A DNA stretch of 64,000 bases from Bacteroidota bacterium (lineage in GTDB: Bacteria; Bacteroidota; JABWAT01). The stretch spans positions 1 to 64,000 of the forward strand of contig JAFLBE010000014.1 in NCBI GenBank assembly GCA_017303995.1. The letters run 5' to 3'. The translations under genes and the position numbers were made by a program. Below the pieces are notes generated by a model. That model saw only the letters and a list, made by a program, of their open reading frames with translations, was not told the DNA's origin and did no database searches. Position 1 is the stretch's first letter; each line of letters starts with the position of its first letter. Shown piece after piece: positions 51,434-59,780 of the stretch.

Positions 51434-52465
51434 TCAGTTAAAATGATTCCAACCTTGTTTTTCAATTTCAGTTTCATCTCCTTCAGCTTCACGCAGGAGC
51501 ATGGTTTCAGTCTGATCGGTAATTTCACCAATAATTGTCAACTCATCGTTTGATTCAATGATCAGACGCCATTCCGGATTGACCGTAAACAGCAATTCAT
51601 AATCTTCGCCACCAAAAAGTGCCCATTTGGTTGATTCTTCATCAAATTGTTCAGCTACTGATCTGATAGGTTCAGTTACAGGTAAACTGAGTTCATCAAG
51701 AACAGCACCAACACCTGATTGTTTGCAGATGTGGAATAAATCGCCGGCAAGTCCGTCACTTAAATCAATCATCGCCGTAGGTTTTACCCGTTTCTGATTC
51801 AGCCAGGATAAAACTTCAGTTCTGGGTTTTGGTGCTAAATGCCGTTCAATCACCCAGGAATGACGATCGAGTGTAGGGGCAAAATTTTCAGGATCAGAAA
51901 GATAAAATTCTTTTTCACGGATGAGGACTTTCAATCCGGCAAAACTTCTTCCCGGATTTCCAGAAACCACAATGAGATCACCGGGTTTTGCACCATTTCG
52001 ATACACGATTTCATCCCGGTTGGCAAAGCCGGTTACGGTTACCGAAATGAACATATTGCCTGAAGATGCTGATAAATCACCACCGATAACTGCAACATGA
52101 AAATCTTTACAGGCTAGGTGAACGCCGGCGTAAAACTCTTCGAGAAGTTCAACCGTGATTTTTTGGGGAAGAGCAAGAGCAAGAGTAATATATTGAGGCG
52201 TGCCGTTCATGGCGTAAATATCACTGACGTTCACAGCAACTGACTTGTACCCAAGGTGCCTGAGTGACTGGTAAGTGAGGTCGAAATGAATACCTTCAAC
52301 CAGACAATCTGTGGAAATAAGTTGTTCCATACCTTCTGCAGGATGAAAAACAGCAGCATCATCACCGATTGATTTCAGAACATCAGAATCTTTGAGGGTT
52401 ACCCATTCACTGATTTTTTCAATCAGACCGAATTCACCCAAAGCGGAAACAGGAGTTTTGGACAT
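51434..52465 (-). CDS. thiL: thiamine-monophosphate kinase
   Basis: A protein of 343 residues that phosphorylates thiamine phosphate to TPP. PurM-like signatures: GEFGLIEKISEWVT, SIGDDAAVFHPA, the metal site ISTDCLVEGIHFDLTY, AVNVSDIYAMNG and MIDLSDGLAGDLFHI. The ATG at 52465 fits the family start; the upstream extension reads through GTGATATGTGATAGG-like repeats. The gene precedes moaA on the same strand. Confidence 0.93.
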   Translation of the reverse strand: MSKTPVSALGEFGLIEKISEWVTLKDSDVLKSIGDDAAVFHPAEGMEQLISTDCLVEGIHFDLTYQSLRHLGYKSVAVNVSDIYAMNGTPQYITLALALPQKITVELLEEFYAGVHLACKDFHVAVIGGDLSASSGNMFISVTVTGFANRDEIVYRNGAKPGDLIVVSGNPGRSFAGLKVLIREKEFYLSDPENFAPTLDRHSWVIERHLAPKPRTEVLSWLNQKRVKPTAMIDLSDGLAGDLFHICKQSGVGAVLDELSLPVTEPIRSVAEQFDEESTKWALFGGEDYELLFTVNPEWRLIIESNDELTIIGEITDQTETMLLREAEGDETEIEKQGWNHFN

Positions 52466-52571
52466 AGGAAATAGTGATATGTGATAGGTGATAAGTGGCA
52501 AGAAAATGCGTAATTACAGGAGATAAGTCTTTGTTTCTCTTGTCACCTGTCACTTGTAACTTGTCACTGTG

Positions 52572-53717
52572 TTATGGTTCCGCAATTACACCTAAACGAA
52601 CCGGTTTTCTTGCACCGGTAACCGACGGAATATTCCCGGGAAGGCTCAAAGCCCTTAGAAAACCGAGAACAGCAAATGAAATTGCTTCTTTAAACGTAGA
52701 TGAAACACCAACCTCAGAAGTGTCAGAAACTGAAATTGCCGGACCAAACGCTTGTCTCAATCTTTCCATCAGATACGGATTTTTTGTTCCGCCACCTGAG
52801 ACGTAGACTTTTTTGAGTTTTCCTTTTGAAAACTTTTTGACTGATTCTGCTGCAGCTTTAGCGGTCAGTTCGGCAGCGGTTGCAAGAAAATCTACTTTGG
52901 TTGCTTCTGCCGGAAAAGAATCGAGCCAGTTTTCAATCCAGTCTTCAGAGAATAATTCACGGCCGGTTGATTTCGGCGGGTGTTTGGAGAAAAATTTATC
53001 TTCCAATGCCTTTTCAACCATGCTCTCCTGAATGATCCCATTTTCTGCAAGGATGCCATCACGGTCAAAAGGAACACTGAAAAACCGGTTTGCAACATAA
53101 TCCAGAATAATATTACCCGGTCCGCAGTCAAAGCCAAGAGTCGGGTGATTATCTGCCAGAAGGGTTACATTCGCAATTCCGCCAAGATTCAGAATGGCAC
53201 AGGGTTTTACTCCTGCAAAGAGAAGTTCATCAGATTTTGGTACTAACGGGGCACCCTGTCCGCCGACGGCTAAATCAGCCTGTCTGAACTGATAAATTAC
53301 AGGGATTCCGGTTTCAGCAGCCAGCCGCTGGCCATTTAATAGCTGAAGGGAACCACGGGTCGGATTTTTTGATGATATTGGTTCAGGCGCATGAAATACG
53401 GTTTGTCCGTGGCAGGCCAGATATTCGGATTTGATCATCAGCCCTTTCTGGTGCTCTTTGTAGGACTCACGATAAAAGTCAGTGATCAGTTCTTCGATAT
53501 CGAAATAACCGGCAACGGGAATGGCTTTTCCGTTTGTGAGATCCAGTAAAGACTGTTTCAGTGTAACCGGAAATGGCGAAGAAGAAGAATGAAGAACATC
53601 CATCTGAAATGGAGGGTAGTCCATTTGAATTTTAATGGTGACCCAGTCGATACCATCCATTGAGGTGCCAGACATGGCGCCTGAGATGATCATATATTGT
53701 TTTTTTGCGATTTTCAT
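52572..53717 (-). CDS. anmK: anhydro-N-acetylmuramic acid kinase
   Basis: A protein of 381 residues of the ASKHA fold, converting anhydro-MurNAc to MurNAc-6-phosphate in cell-wall recycling. Signs: ISGAMSGTSMDGIDWV, ACHGQTVFHAP, NLGGIANVTLL, DCGPGNIILD and VYVSGGGTKNPYL. The ATG at 53717 overlaps the hemB stop (ATGA), which decides it over a GTG four codons upstream. No murQ or other recycling gene is nearby. Confidence 0.93.
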   Translation of the reverse strand: MKIAKKQYMIISGAMSGTSMDGIDWVTIKIQMDYPPFQMDVLHSSSSPFPVTLKQSLLDLTNGKAIPVAGYFDIEELITDFYRESYKEHQKGLMIKSEYLACHGQTVFHAPEPISSKNPTRGSLQLLNGQRLAAETGIPVIYQFRQADLAVGGQGAPLVPKSDELLFAGVKPCAILNLGGIANVTLLADNHPTLGFDCGPGNIILDYVANRFFSVPFDRDGILAENGIIQESMVEKALEDKFFSKHPPKSTGRELFSEDWIENWLDSFPAEATKVDFLATAAELTAKAAAESVKKFSKGKLKKVYVSGGGTKNPYLMERLRQAFGPAISVSDTSEVGVSSTFKEAISFAVLGFLRALSLPGNIPSVTGARKPVRLGVIAEP

Positions 53718-54688
53718 TTTTTCATCCACTCTGCTGTTTCACGGGCATGATAGGTCAGAATCATATCTGCACCTGCCCGTTTAAATGCGGTTAAAGATTC
53801 AAGTACTACTTTTTTATAATCGAGCCAGCCATTTTGGGCAGCCGCCCGCAACATGGCATATTCACCGGAAACGTTATAAACCGCAACCGGAACGTCTGAA
53901 ATTTCAGACACGGCACGAAGAACATCCAGATAGGGAAGTCCGGGTTTGACCATCACCATATCTGCACCTTCAGATATATCGAGATTCACTTCACGGAGTG
54001 CTTCCCTTACATTTGCCGGGTCCATCTGATAGGTTTTTTTGTCGCCCTTTTTCGGGGCACTGTCAAGCGCATCACGAAAAGGTCCGTAAAAAGCGGATGC
54101 ATATTTGGCAGAATAAGCCAGAATTCCAACGTTTGTAAATCCATTTTCATCAAGTGCCTGCCTGATGACCTCCACACGGCCATCCATCATGTCTGAGGGA
54201 GCAACAATATCTGCTCCGGCCCTGGCTTGTGCTACTGACATTTTTGCCAGAAGAGGAAGGGTTTCATCATTCAGGATTTCTCCTTCGTCACTTACAAATC
54301 CATCGTGACCATCTGAGCTGTATGGATCGAGGGCAACATCGGTAATGATGACCAGTTCCGGAACGGCTGCTTTGATGGCTCTGATTGTTTTCAGATACAA
54401 TCCGTCAGGGTTCCAGGATTCTGTGGCCGTTTTATCTTTTTTTGTATCATCAATTGCAGGAAACAAAACAACACCTGGAATTCCAAGTGAATATAAATAC
54501 CGGCATTCTTCAACAATCAACTCAGAACTCAGCCGGAATATACCCGGCATACTGGTTATTTCTGACTTCTTATTGATTCCCTCACAGATAAACAAGGGCA
54601 TAATCAGGTCAGAAACCTGGAGGTGATGTTCCCTCACCAGCGAACGGATTCCCTCAGAAACCCGGTTTCGCCGTCCTCTGATCAGCAT
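53714..54688 (-). CDS. hemB: porphobilinogen synthase (delta-aminolevulinic acid dehydratase)
   Basis: A protein of 324 residues, standard for HemB. Catalytic Lys residues lie in ILAYSAKYASAFYGPFRDA (about 195) and MVMVKPGLPYLD (about 248). The metal site reads DVALDPYSSDGHDG: the three Cys of zinc-type enzymes are Ala/Asp/Ser, so this is the magnesium-type or zinc-independent form. It condenses two 5-aminolevulinate molecules to porphobilinogen in heme synthesis. A promoter word TAACTTTG lies 20 bp upstream (54715-54708). Confidence 0.95.
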   Translation of the reverse strand: MLIRGRRNRVSEGIRSLVREHHLQVSDLIMPLFICEGINKKSEITSMPGIFRLSSELIVEECRYLYSLGIPGVVLFPAIDDTKKDKTATESWNPDGLYLKTIRAIKAAVPELVIITDVALDPYSSDGHDGFVSDEGEILNDETLPLLAKMSVAQARAGADIVAPSDMMDGRVEVIRQALDENGFTNVGILAYSAKYASAFYGPFRDALDSAPKKGDKKTYQMDPANVREALREVNLDISEGADMVMVKPGLPYLDVLRAVSEISDVPVAVYNVSGEYAMLRAAAQNGWLDYKKVVLESLTAFKRAGADMILTYHARETAEWMKK

Positions 54689-54707
54689 ATTACTCCTTTT
54701 TTCGGTG

Positions 54708-54715
54708 CAAAGTTA
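54708..54715 (-). promoter_or_regulatory. -7 promoter word TAACTTTG before hemB
   Basis: CAAAGTTA on the plus strand is TAACTTTG towards hemB, ending 20 bp before its ATG. It is the same word as before the ECF sigma gene. Confidence 0.45.
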
Positions 54716-54863
54716 GGACATTTCAGTTAAAAATGTGCCATTTAATCCATAAACACTTAATTTTGTCGAATAATTTCCGGTGAAACCCTATCCGTCTGAC
54801 ACCGTAAACTGAAATGCCTGTTGGCAAATCCAATCTATCACTTTATTTTTCAGGATTTTTGTT

Positions 54864-55577
54864 ATGAAAAAATTAATTGCTCTCTTCCTTTTTTCCTTCT
54901 TTGCAGGAAACCTTTTCGCCCAGCACCCACATTTCACTATTGGTGGAAACGTAACGGTTGCCAATCCGCAGGGGGAATTTGAAAAAGTTACCGGTAATAA
55001 AAATATGTGGGGTGGCTCTATTGAAGGGTTTGCTGGTCTTGGCTGGGGCAATATCGGATTAAATATGAATTATCTATATCGTGGTGGTGATACTTTTAAA
55101 AGATCACTTGGCGGACCTCAGGGTGTGCCTGTAAATGCCGATGTTGATATCACCAACGGACTTTTTAATCTTCAGCTTGTCGGCAGACTGATGTACCCGG
55201 AAGGCATGTTCCGCCCATATGTTGAAGGTTTTATCGGTGGTGCATTTTTCAGTACAACGACTTCGGCTAAAGACCGGAATACAGGTGAAGAAATTGCCGG
55301 TGATACCAATCAGGATGATCTTACCTGGGTGATGGGTTATTCAGCCGGTGCCTTGTTTAAAATTTGGGAAGACCGTGAAAACTCGATGCAGCTCATGAGA
55401 CCCTCAACCCTATTTATTGATTTTAAAGTAAAAAATAATTTTGGCGGGCAGGCAGAATACCTGCTTTCATCCGAAGATATTTATTTTGATGACCCGTCAA
55501 GTACCTGGAAAACCCGCACTTCCACCTCAAAAACAGATTATCTGTCCTGGCACGTTGGGGTTGCTGTCGTTTTTTAA
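54864..55577 (+). CDS. small outer-membrane beta-barrel protein
   Basis: A protein of 237 residues with a signal peptide (IALFLFSFFAGNLFAQ). Strands with alternating aromatics (GWGNIGLNMNYLYRGGD, LVGRLMYPEGMFRPYVEGF, LSWHVGVAVVF) place it in the OmpW/OmpA-like small barrel group. It is a single-gene unit with an intrinsic terminator 40 bp after the stop. Function is unknown. Confidence 0.7.
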   Translation: MKKLIALFLFSFFAGNLFAQHPHFTIGGNVTVANPQGEFEKVTGNKNMWGGSIEGFAGLGWGNIGLNMNYLYRGGDTFKRSLGGPQGVPVNADVDITNGLFNLQLVGRLMYPEGMFRPYVEGFIGGAFFSTTTSAKDRNTGEEIAGDTNQDDLTWVMGYSAGALFKIWEDRENSMQLMRPSTLFIDFKVKNNFGGQAEYLLSSEDIYFDDPSSTWKTRTSTSKTDYLSWHVGVAVVF

Positions 55578-55616
55578 GGCGAAGAGATTACAGTTTTAAA
55601 TTAACCTACCCACATT

Positions 55617-55640
55617 CCCCCTCCGTCTGAGGGGGTTTTT
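55617..55640 (+). terminator. intrinsic terminator CCCCCTC/GAGGGGG
   Basis: A 7-bp GC-rich stem with loop CGTCT followed by five T, 40 bp after the barrel gene. Confidence 0.8.
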
Positions 55641-55849
55641 AATTTATAATGCAAAAAATACGATCGTAGGTTTAGTATTATAAAGTCAAGATCAAGGGTG
55701 CTTGTTTATTTATTTCCAGTTCTGTTTGCCGAACTTTATGGCTGCAGAATCTTCTTCATTAAAATTCAGATAAATATTTCTGATTCTTCACCTCTTATTT
55801 CCTATTTTCAGTATTTTTAAAGCTTTTAGTCAATAATAAAGGACTCACC

Positions 55850-56974
55850 ATGAAGATAAGCTCCAATTTTGACAGCGGTAATATTGAGGTTCTTTCTCTC
55901 GACCACTCCTCTGATATCCGTCTTGCCATCCGAAAAGATACCAACTCAGACTTTTTACAATGGTTTCACTTTCGCCTTCAGGGTGTAAAGGGAATTCGTT
56001 GCACGCTCAATATTACCAATGCCGGTGAAACTTCTTATCCTGATGGATGGAAAATTTACCAGGCTTGTGCCTCTTATGACCGTGAAAACTGGTTTAGAGT
56101 GCCTACCCATTTTGACGGGAAAAATCTTCAGATGAAGTTTACTCCCGAATTTGATTCTGTCTTCTTTGCCTATTTTGCTCCTTACAGTTGGGAACGTCAC
56201 CTTGATCTGATTTCCTATGCGCAGGAATCCCCAGTCTGCTCAGTTTCTGATATTGGTGAAACCGTTGAAGGACGTGATATCAATCTGGTTACTTTTGGTG
56301 AAGCCGGGGAAGGTAAAAAGAATATCTGGATTATTGCCCGTCAGCATCCGGGAGAATCGATGGCTGAATGGTTTATGGAAGGTTTGATCGGCAAGCTTTC
56401 AGACCCGCATGATGCCGTTGTTAAAAAATTGCTCCACAAAGCTGTTTTCTATTTGGTCCCGAATATGAATCCGGATGGAAGTATTCACGGAAATCTCAGA
56501 AGTAATTTTGCAGGGGCAAATCTGAACCGGGAATGGGAAACTCCGTCCTTAGACAAAAGTCCGGAAGTGTTCTATGTCAGAAAGAAAATGGAAGAAACCG
56601 GTGTCGATCTTTTTCTGGATATTCATGGTGATGAATCCATACCGTATAACTTTCTTTCCTGCTGCGAGGGAATTCCCGGCTATTCAGAAAAAATGGCTGC
56701 AAACGAAGCTTTTTTCCTGAAAAAGTGGATTACTGTAAACCCAGAAATGCAGGATGTTTTTGGATATGATAAGGATAAACCTGCTGAGGCAAATCTTACT
56801 ATTGGTTCAAATTGGGTTGGCCACCGGTTTAACTGTTTATCGGCGACTGTTGAGTTGCCATTTATTGACAACCTGAATTTCCCTAACGAACTTGAAGGCT
56901 GGTCACCAGACCGTTCTATTCAATTGGGAACTTCTGTTGTCGTTCCGATTTTATCTGTACTTGATCAGCTTTAA
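55850..56974 (+). CDS. M14-family zinc carboxypeptidase (cytosolic, CCP-like)
   Basis: A protein of 374 residues with no signal peptide. Residues 1-~120 form the beta-sandwich N-domain typical of the M14 subfamily with cytosolic carboxypeptidases. The peptidase domain shows ARQHPGESMAEWFMEG (HxxE zinc ligands), NMNPDGS, GANLNREW, LFLDIHGDE (third ligand) and TVELPF with the catalytic Glu. Such enzymes trim C-terminal residues from proteins or murein-type peptides. AAAGGACT precedes the ATG. The amylase gene follows after 28 bp. Confidence 0.87.
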   Translation: MKISSNFDSGNIEVLSLDHSSDIRLAIRKDTNSDFLQWFHFRLQGVKGIRCTLNITNAGETSYPDGWKIYQACASYDRENWFRVPTHFDGKNLQMKFTPEFDSVFFAYFAPYSWERHLDLISYAQESPVCSVSDIGETVEGRDINLVTFGEAGEGKKNIWIIARQHPGESMAEWFMEGLIGKLSDPHDAVVKKLLHKAVFYLVPNMNPDGSIHGNLRSNFAGANLNREWETPSLDKSPEVFYVRKKMEETGVDLFLDIHGDESIPYNFLSCCEGIPGYSEKMAANEAFFLKKWITVNPEMQDVFGYDKDKPAEANLTIGSNWVGHRFNCLSATVELPFIDNLNFPNELEGWSPDRSIQLGTSVVVPILSVLDQL

Positions 56975-57002
56975 TTTTTTATTCACAAACAAGAAGAGAC
57001 GT

Positions 57003-58856
57003 ATGACCCGACTTATTTGTAACTCACGCCTGTTGATTGCTGTTTTTTCAGCTTTGATTTTGACCGCATTTTCGGTTTCTGCCCAACCTAAGGTTGATAA
57101 AATTGAACCGCCAAACTGGTGGGTCGGGATGAAATGGAGTCCGATTCAGCTCATGATTTATGGTCAGGAACTTGACGTGGTTTCTGCAGAATGGAATAAT
57201 GCCGGCTTAAAAGTTATTTCGGTAACGCCAACACCGTCTAAAGGCTATGTTTTCGTCGATACTGAAGTTGGAAGTAAGCTCAACCCTGGGTATTACACCC
57301 TTGCGTTGAAACTCAGAAACGGAAAAGATCTGAACGTTAGCTATGAATTTCTTCAGCGTGAAAATGGTGATAACAAATATCAGGGGTTTGGTACGAAAGA
57401 TATCGTTTACTTAATCACGCCTGACCGGTTTGCAAATGGCGATCCCAAAAATGATGTGGTAAAAGGTTATAAAAATGAGTTGAACCGGAATGACGGACTT
57501 TCTCGTCACGGTGGTGATATTCAGGGCATTATCAATAATCTGGATTACATGAAGGATCTGGGTGTAACCGCAGTTTGGATTAACCCGCTTATTGAAAATA
57601 ATGGCAACATCAGCTATCACGGGTATTCTGCAACTGATCTGTATAAAGTTGATCCCCGTTTCGGAACCAATGAAGTGTACCGGAAGCTGGTTGATGAAGC
57701 CCGCAAAAAAGGACTAAAAATCATTCTCGATCACGTGAATAATCATATTGGTATCAACCATCCCTGGGTTAAAAACTATCCGTTTCCAGACTGGATCAAC
57801 GGCACTTCCGAAAAAAATGTTTATGCCCGTCACATCAAATCGAATCTGACTGATTTATATCAGGATTCAGCTTCAGTTGCCCGTGAACAAAAAGGCTGGT
57901 TTGTTTATGACATGCCCGACATGAATCAGAGAAATCCGTTTCTTGCCAATTACCTGATTCAGAATACCATTTGGTGGATTGAATATCTTGGCATTGATGG
58001 CATCAGGGAAGACACCTATCCGTATGCTTTTCCTGAGTATCAGGCAAGATGGAATAAGTCAGTTTTCGCAGAATATCCTTCATTCAATATTGTTGGTGAA
58101 GTCTGGATTGAAGACCCTGTTTATGGCTCATTGTATCAGAAGGATTCAAAAGTTGCCCGTCTGAATACAAATATGCCGTCTGTGACTGATTTTGGTCTAT
58201 ATGGTGCCACCAAAGAAATATTTGCGGGTGAAAAATCATTCAATCGTGTCTACGAAACGCTGACTCAGGATTTTCTCTATCCAAACCCGAATATGCTGCT
58301 AACCTTTCTCGATAATCATGACCTTCCTAGAGTCATGTTTCAGGCCGATGAAAATGAAAACCAGTCAAAAATGGCAATTTCTGTTTTGATGACGCTTCGT
58401 GGAATTCCGCAGATTTATTACGGAACCGAACTTGGCTTTATCGGCGGACAGGAACATGGCGACATCCGTGCTGAAATGCCCGGTGGTTGGGCTGGCGACA
58501 AGCGCAGTGTTTTTGTTGAGTCTGGCAGAACCAAAACTGAAAACGAATTTTATACCCTGACGAAAAAACTGATTCAGTTAAGAAAAGACCACCCGGCCCT
58601 CACAGATGGCAGTATGGTTCATTTCCGCCCCGAAGAAAATGTATACACGTTCATCAGGTATAAAGATTCTGACCGGATTCTGGTTTCTGCAAACAACAAT
58701 TCAGGAAGTAAAACTGTACAAATGAGTCAGGTTGCACCTCATTTGGGAGGGGCTGTCTCTCTGACTGATGTAATGACTGGCGAAATTATTCCGTTCTCAA
58801 GAACAGGTGAATTTAAAGTTGACGGATACACAACACGGATTTTTGTCGTGAAGTGA
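57003..58856 (+). CDS. exported GH13 alpha-amylase family enzyme (cyclomaltodextrinase-like)
   Basis: A protein of 617 residues with a signal peptide (LLIAVFSALILTAFSVSAQ), so extracytoplasmic. An N-terminal strand domain (about 25-125) precedes the TIM barrel, as in cyclomaltodextrinase-N proteins. Catalytic residues: Asp in GIREDTYPY (about 336), Glu in IVGEVWIED (about 364) and Asp in FLDNHDLP (about 437). It probably hydrolyses alpha-1,4-glucans or cyclodextrins. The start at 57003 is set by the signal peptide and AAGAAGAGAC before it. It lies 28 bp after the M14 gene. Confidence 0.92.
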   Translation: MTRLICNSRLLIAVFSALILTAFSVSAQPKVDKIEPPNWWVGMKWSPIQLMIYGQELDVVSAEWNNAGLKVISVTPTPSKGYVFVDTEVGSKLNPGYYTLALKLRNGKDLNVSYEFLQRENGDNKYQGFGTKDIVYLITPDRFANGDPKNDVVKGYKNELNRNDGLSRHGGDIQGIINNLDYMKDLGVTAVWINPLIENNGNISYHGYSATDLYKVDPRFGTNEVYRKLVDEARKKGLKIILDHVNNHIGINHPWVKNYPFPDWINGTSEKNVYARHIKSNLTDLYQDSASVAREQKGWFVYDMPDMNQRNPFLANYLIQNTIWWIEYLGIDGIREDTYPYAFPEYQARWNKSVFAEYPSFNIVGEVWIEDPVYGSLYQKDSKVARLNTNMPSVTDFGLYGATKEIFAGEKSFNRVYETLTQDFLYPNPNMLLTFLDNHDLPRVMFQADENENQSKMAISVLMTLRGIPQIYYGTELGFIGGQEHGDIRAEMPGGWAGDKRSVFVESGRTKTENEFYTLTKKLIQLRKDHPALTDGSMVHFRPEENVYTFIRYKDSDRILVSANNNSGSKTVQMSQVAPHLGGAVSLTDVMTGEIIPFSRTGEFKVDGYTTRIFVVK

Positions 58857-58874
58857 TCGTGGTGGGAGCGGTCA

Positions 58875-58949
58875 CCTCGATACGCCTGCGGCACTCGGTG
58901 TCCGGTGGAAAAGCGGTCCCCGAGTTCAGCCAAAGGCTGAATATCGAGG
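58875..58949. repeat. multi-arm palindrome element, copy A
   Basis: Outer stem CCTCGATA (58875-58882) / TATCGAGG (58942-58949). Inside, GCC-TGC-GGC is arm 1, ACTCGG (58893-58898) / CCGAGT (58920-58925) is arm 2, and TCAGCC-AAA-GGCTGA (58926-58940) is arm 3. All arms are perfect, a four-way cloverleaf in one 75-bp unit. Confidence 0.85.
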
Positions 58950-58969
58950 GGGCGGGGTTTGGTAAGTGC

Positions 58970-59000
58970 AAAAAAGCCGGGTTAAGCCTGGCTTTTTTTT
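58970..59000. terminator. bidirectional intrinsic terminator
   Basis: AGCCGGG, loop TTAAG, CCTGGCT, with six A before and eight T after, so it can end the amylase transcript on the plus strand and the GIY-YIG transcript on the minus strand. Confidence 0.8.
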
Positions 59001-59092
59001 GAACAGATGATTTCGGTTAGTTTCTCCGTCAGTAGACGTATTTTCAAGATACATCGCTTTGCTCTTGCCCGACGACCGGAGAAAGAGCGGGA

Positions 59093-59169
59093 CCTCGATA
59101 CGCCTTACGGCACTCGGTGTTCGGTGGAGGAAGATGTCCCCGAGTTCAGCCAAAGGCTGAGTATCGAGG
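59093..59169. repeat. multi-arm palindrome element, copy B
   Basis: CCTCGATA / TATCGAGG outer stem, arm 1 GCC-TTAC-GGC, arm 2 ACTCGG/CCGAGT, arm 3 TCAGCC-AAA-GGCTGA. It ends 20 bp before the GIY-YIG stop codon. The left flank CGACGACCGGAGAAAGAGC resembles the flank of copy C. Confidence 0.85.
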
Positions 59170-59188
59170 GGACAGGGTTTGGTTTCGG

Positions 59189-59473
59189 TTATTTCTTCCA
59201 GGTCTTTTTTGCAAGCGTTGGCAACTGATCAAATTCACCGTCAATCAGCGCCTTCTTTTTCTTTTGCGACCAATTCTGAACCTGTTTTTCCCGATAAAAA
59301 GCATCATCAACCCGATCGTATTCTTCCCAGTAAACTAAGGAAACCGGTAAACGGGTTTTGGTATAATTCGCGCCAAATCCAGATTGATGTTGTTCAAACC
59401 GACGATCAAGATCTATTGTGCTGCCGGTGTAAAATGAGTGATCCCTGCATTGCAGGATATACATATAGGGCAT
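59189..59473 (-). CDS. stand-alone GIY-YIG nuclease (YhbQ/UPF0213-like)
   Basis: A protein of 94 residues, essentially one GIY-YIG domain: MPYMYILQCRDHSFYTGST (YMY and YTG as the two half motifs), the catalytic Arg in DLDRRFEQHQ, GFGANYTKTRLPVSLVYWE and the Glu of AFYREKQVQNW. The start is the ATG at 59473; a longer frame reads through palindrome C. Family members cut DNA structures or are of unknown role. The gene is flanked by four copies of a cruciform-forming palindrome and its start abuts a 12-bp hairpin, so it may act on, or be moved with, those palindromes. Confidence 0.9.
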   Translation of the reverse strand: MPYMYILQCRDHSFYTGSTIDLDRRFEQHQSGFGANYTKTRLPVSLVYWEEYDRVDDAFYREKQVQNWSQKKKKALIDGEFDQLPTLAKKTWKK

Positions 59474-59507
59474 TTTTGTAAGGATATTATTCGGAATCCT
59501 TACAAAA
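59474..59507 (-). promoter_or_regulatory. 12-bp hairpin abutting the GIY-YIG start codon
   Basis: TTTTGTAAGGAT (59474-59485) and ATCCTTACAAAA (59496-59507) form a perfect 12-bp dyad with a 10-nt loop immediately before the ATG. The only Shine-Dalgarno-like word (AAGGAT) is inside the stem. Either an operator or a translation-blocking hairpin. Confidence 0.6.
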
Positions 59508-59600
59508 TTAATAATTTCAGTTGAGAAGTGAAAGTGGGAATGTCCGGGCGTCTCGATATAATCACGTTGGTCGTTACTCGACGACCGTGGAGATCGGGCA

Positions 59601-59678
59601 CCTCGATACGCCTGCGGCACTCGGTGTCCGTGAAAAAAGCGGTCCCCGAGTGTCCGTCAGTTGACGGACTTATCGAGG
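59601..59678. repeat. multi-arm palindrome element, copy C (arm 3 replaced)
   Basis: Outer stem and arms 1-2 are as in copy A (GCC-TGC-GGC; ACTCGG/CCGAGT). Arm 3 is a different perfect hairpin, GTCCGTCA-GT-TGACGGAC (59652-59669), instead of TCAGCC/GGCTGA, showing conservation of structure rather than sequence. Confidence 0.85.
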
Positions 59679-59701
59679 GGAGAGTTCTTAGGAGTTTTCT
59701 G

Positions 59702-59773
59702 GGCACCTCGATACTCGTTGTCCGTAGGAAAAGCGGTCCCCGAGTTCAGCCAGAGGCTGAGTATCGAGGTGCC
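59702..59773. repeat. multi-arm palindrome element, copy D (arm 1 lost)
   Basis: A longer outer stem GGCACCTCGATA / TATCGAGGTGCC (12 bp, perfect), arm 1 absent, a reduced arm 2 (ACTCG/CGAGT), and arm 3 TCAGCC-AGA-GGCTGA. It ends 8 bp before the fumC stop. Confidence 0.85.
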
Positions 59774-59780
59774 GAAAAAC

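Larger units (their letters stand above)
58857..59188. other. 332-bp gap: palindrome copies A and B and a bidirectional terminator
   Basis: The gap between the amylase and GIY-YIG 3' ends holds palindrome copies A (58875-58949) and B (59093-59169), the terminator 58970-59000, and a shared left flank of the GACGACCGGAGAAAG type before copy B. Short open frames crossing it are made of the palindromes. Confidence 0.7.
59508..59780. other. gap between GIY-YIG and fumC: palindrome copies C and D
   Basis: Besides copies C (59601-59678) and D (59702-59773) it holds another dyad, CAC..GGTCGT-TACTCG-ACGACC..GTG, at about 59564-59589, left of copy C. No gene is supported. Confidence 0.7.

Noticed and set aside
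51434-52572. TPP riboswitch near thiL
   Set aside because: The upstream gap to anmK is about 100 bp of GTGATAGG/CTTGTCAC repeats with no TPP-aptamer words such as CUGAGA.
58875-59773. CRISPR array from the repeated palindromes
   Set aside because: The copies are irregularly spaced, vary in sequence and are longer than CRISPR repeats, and there are no cas genes.
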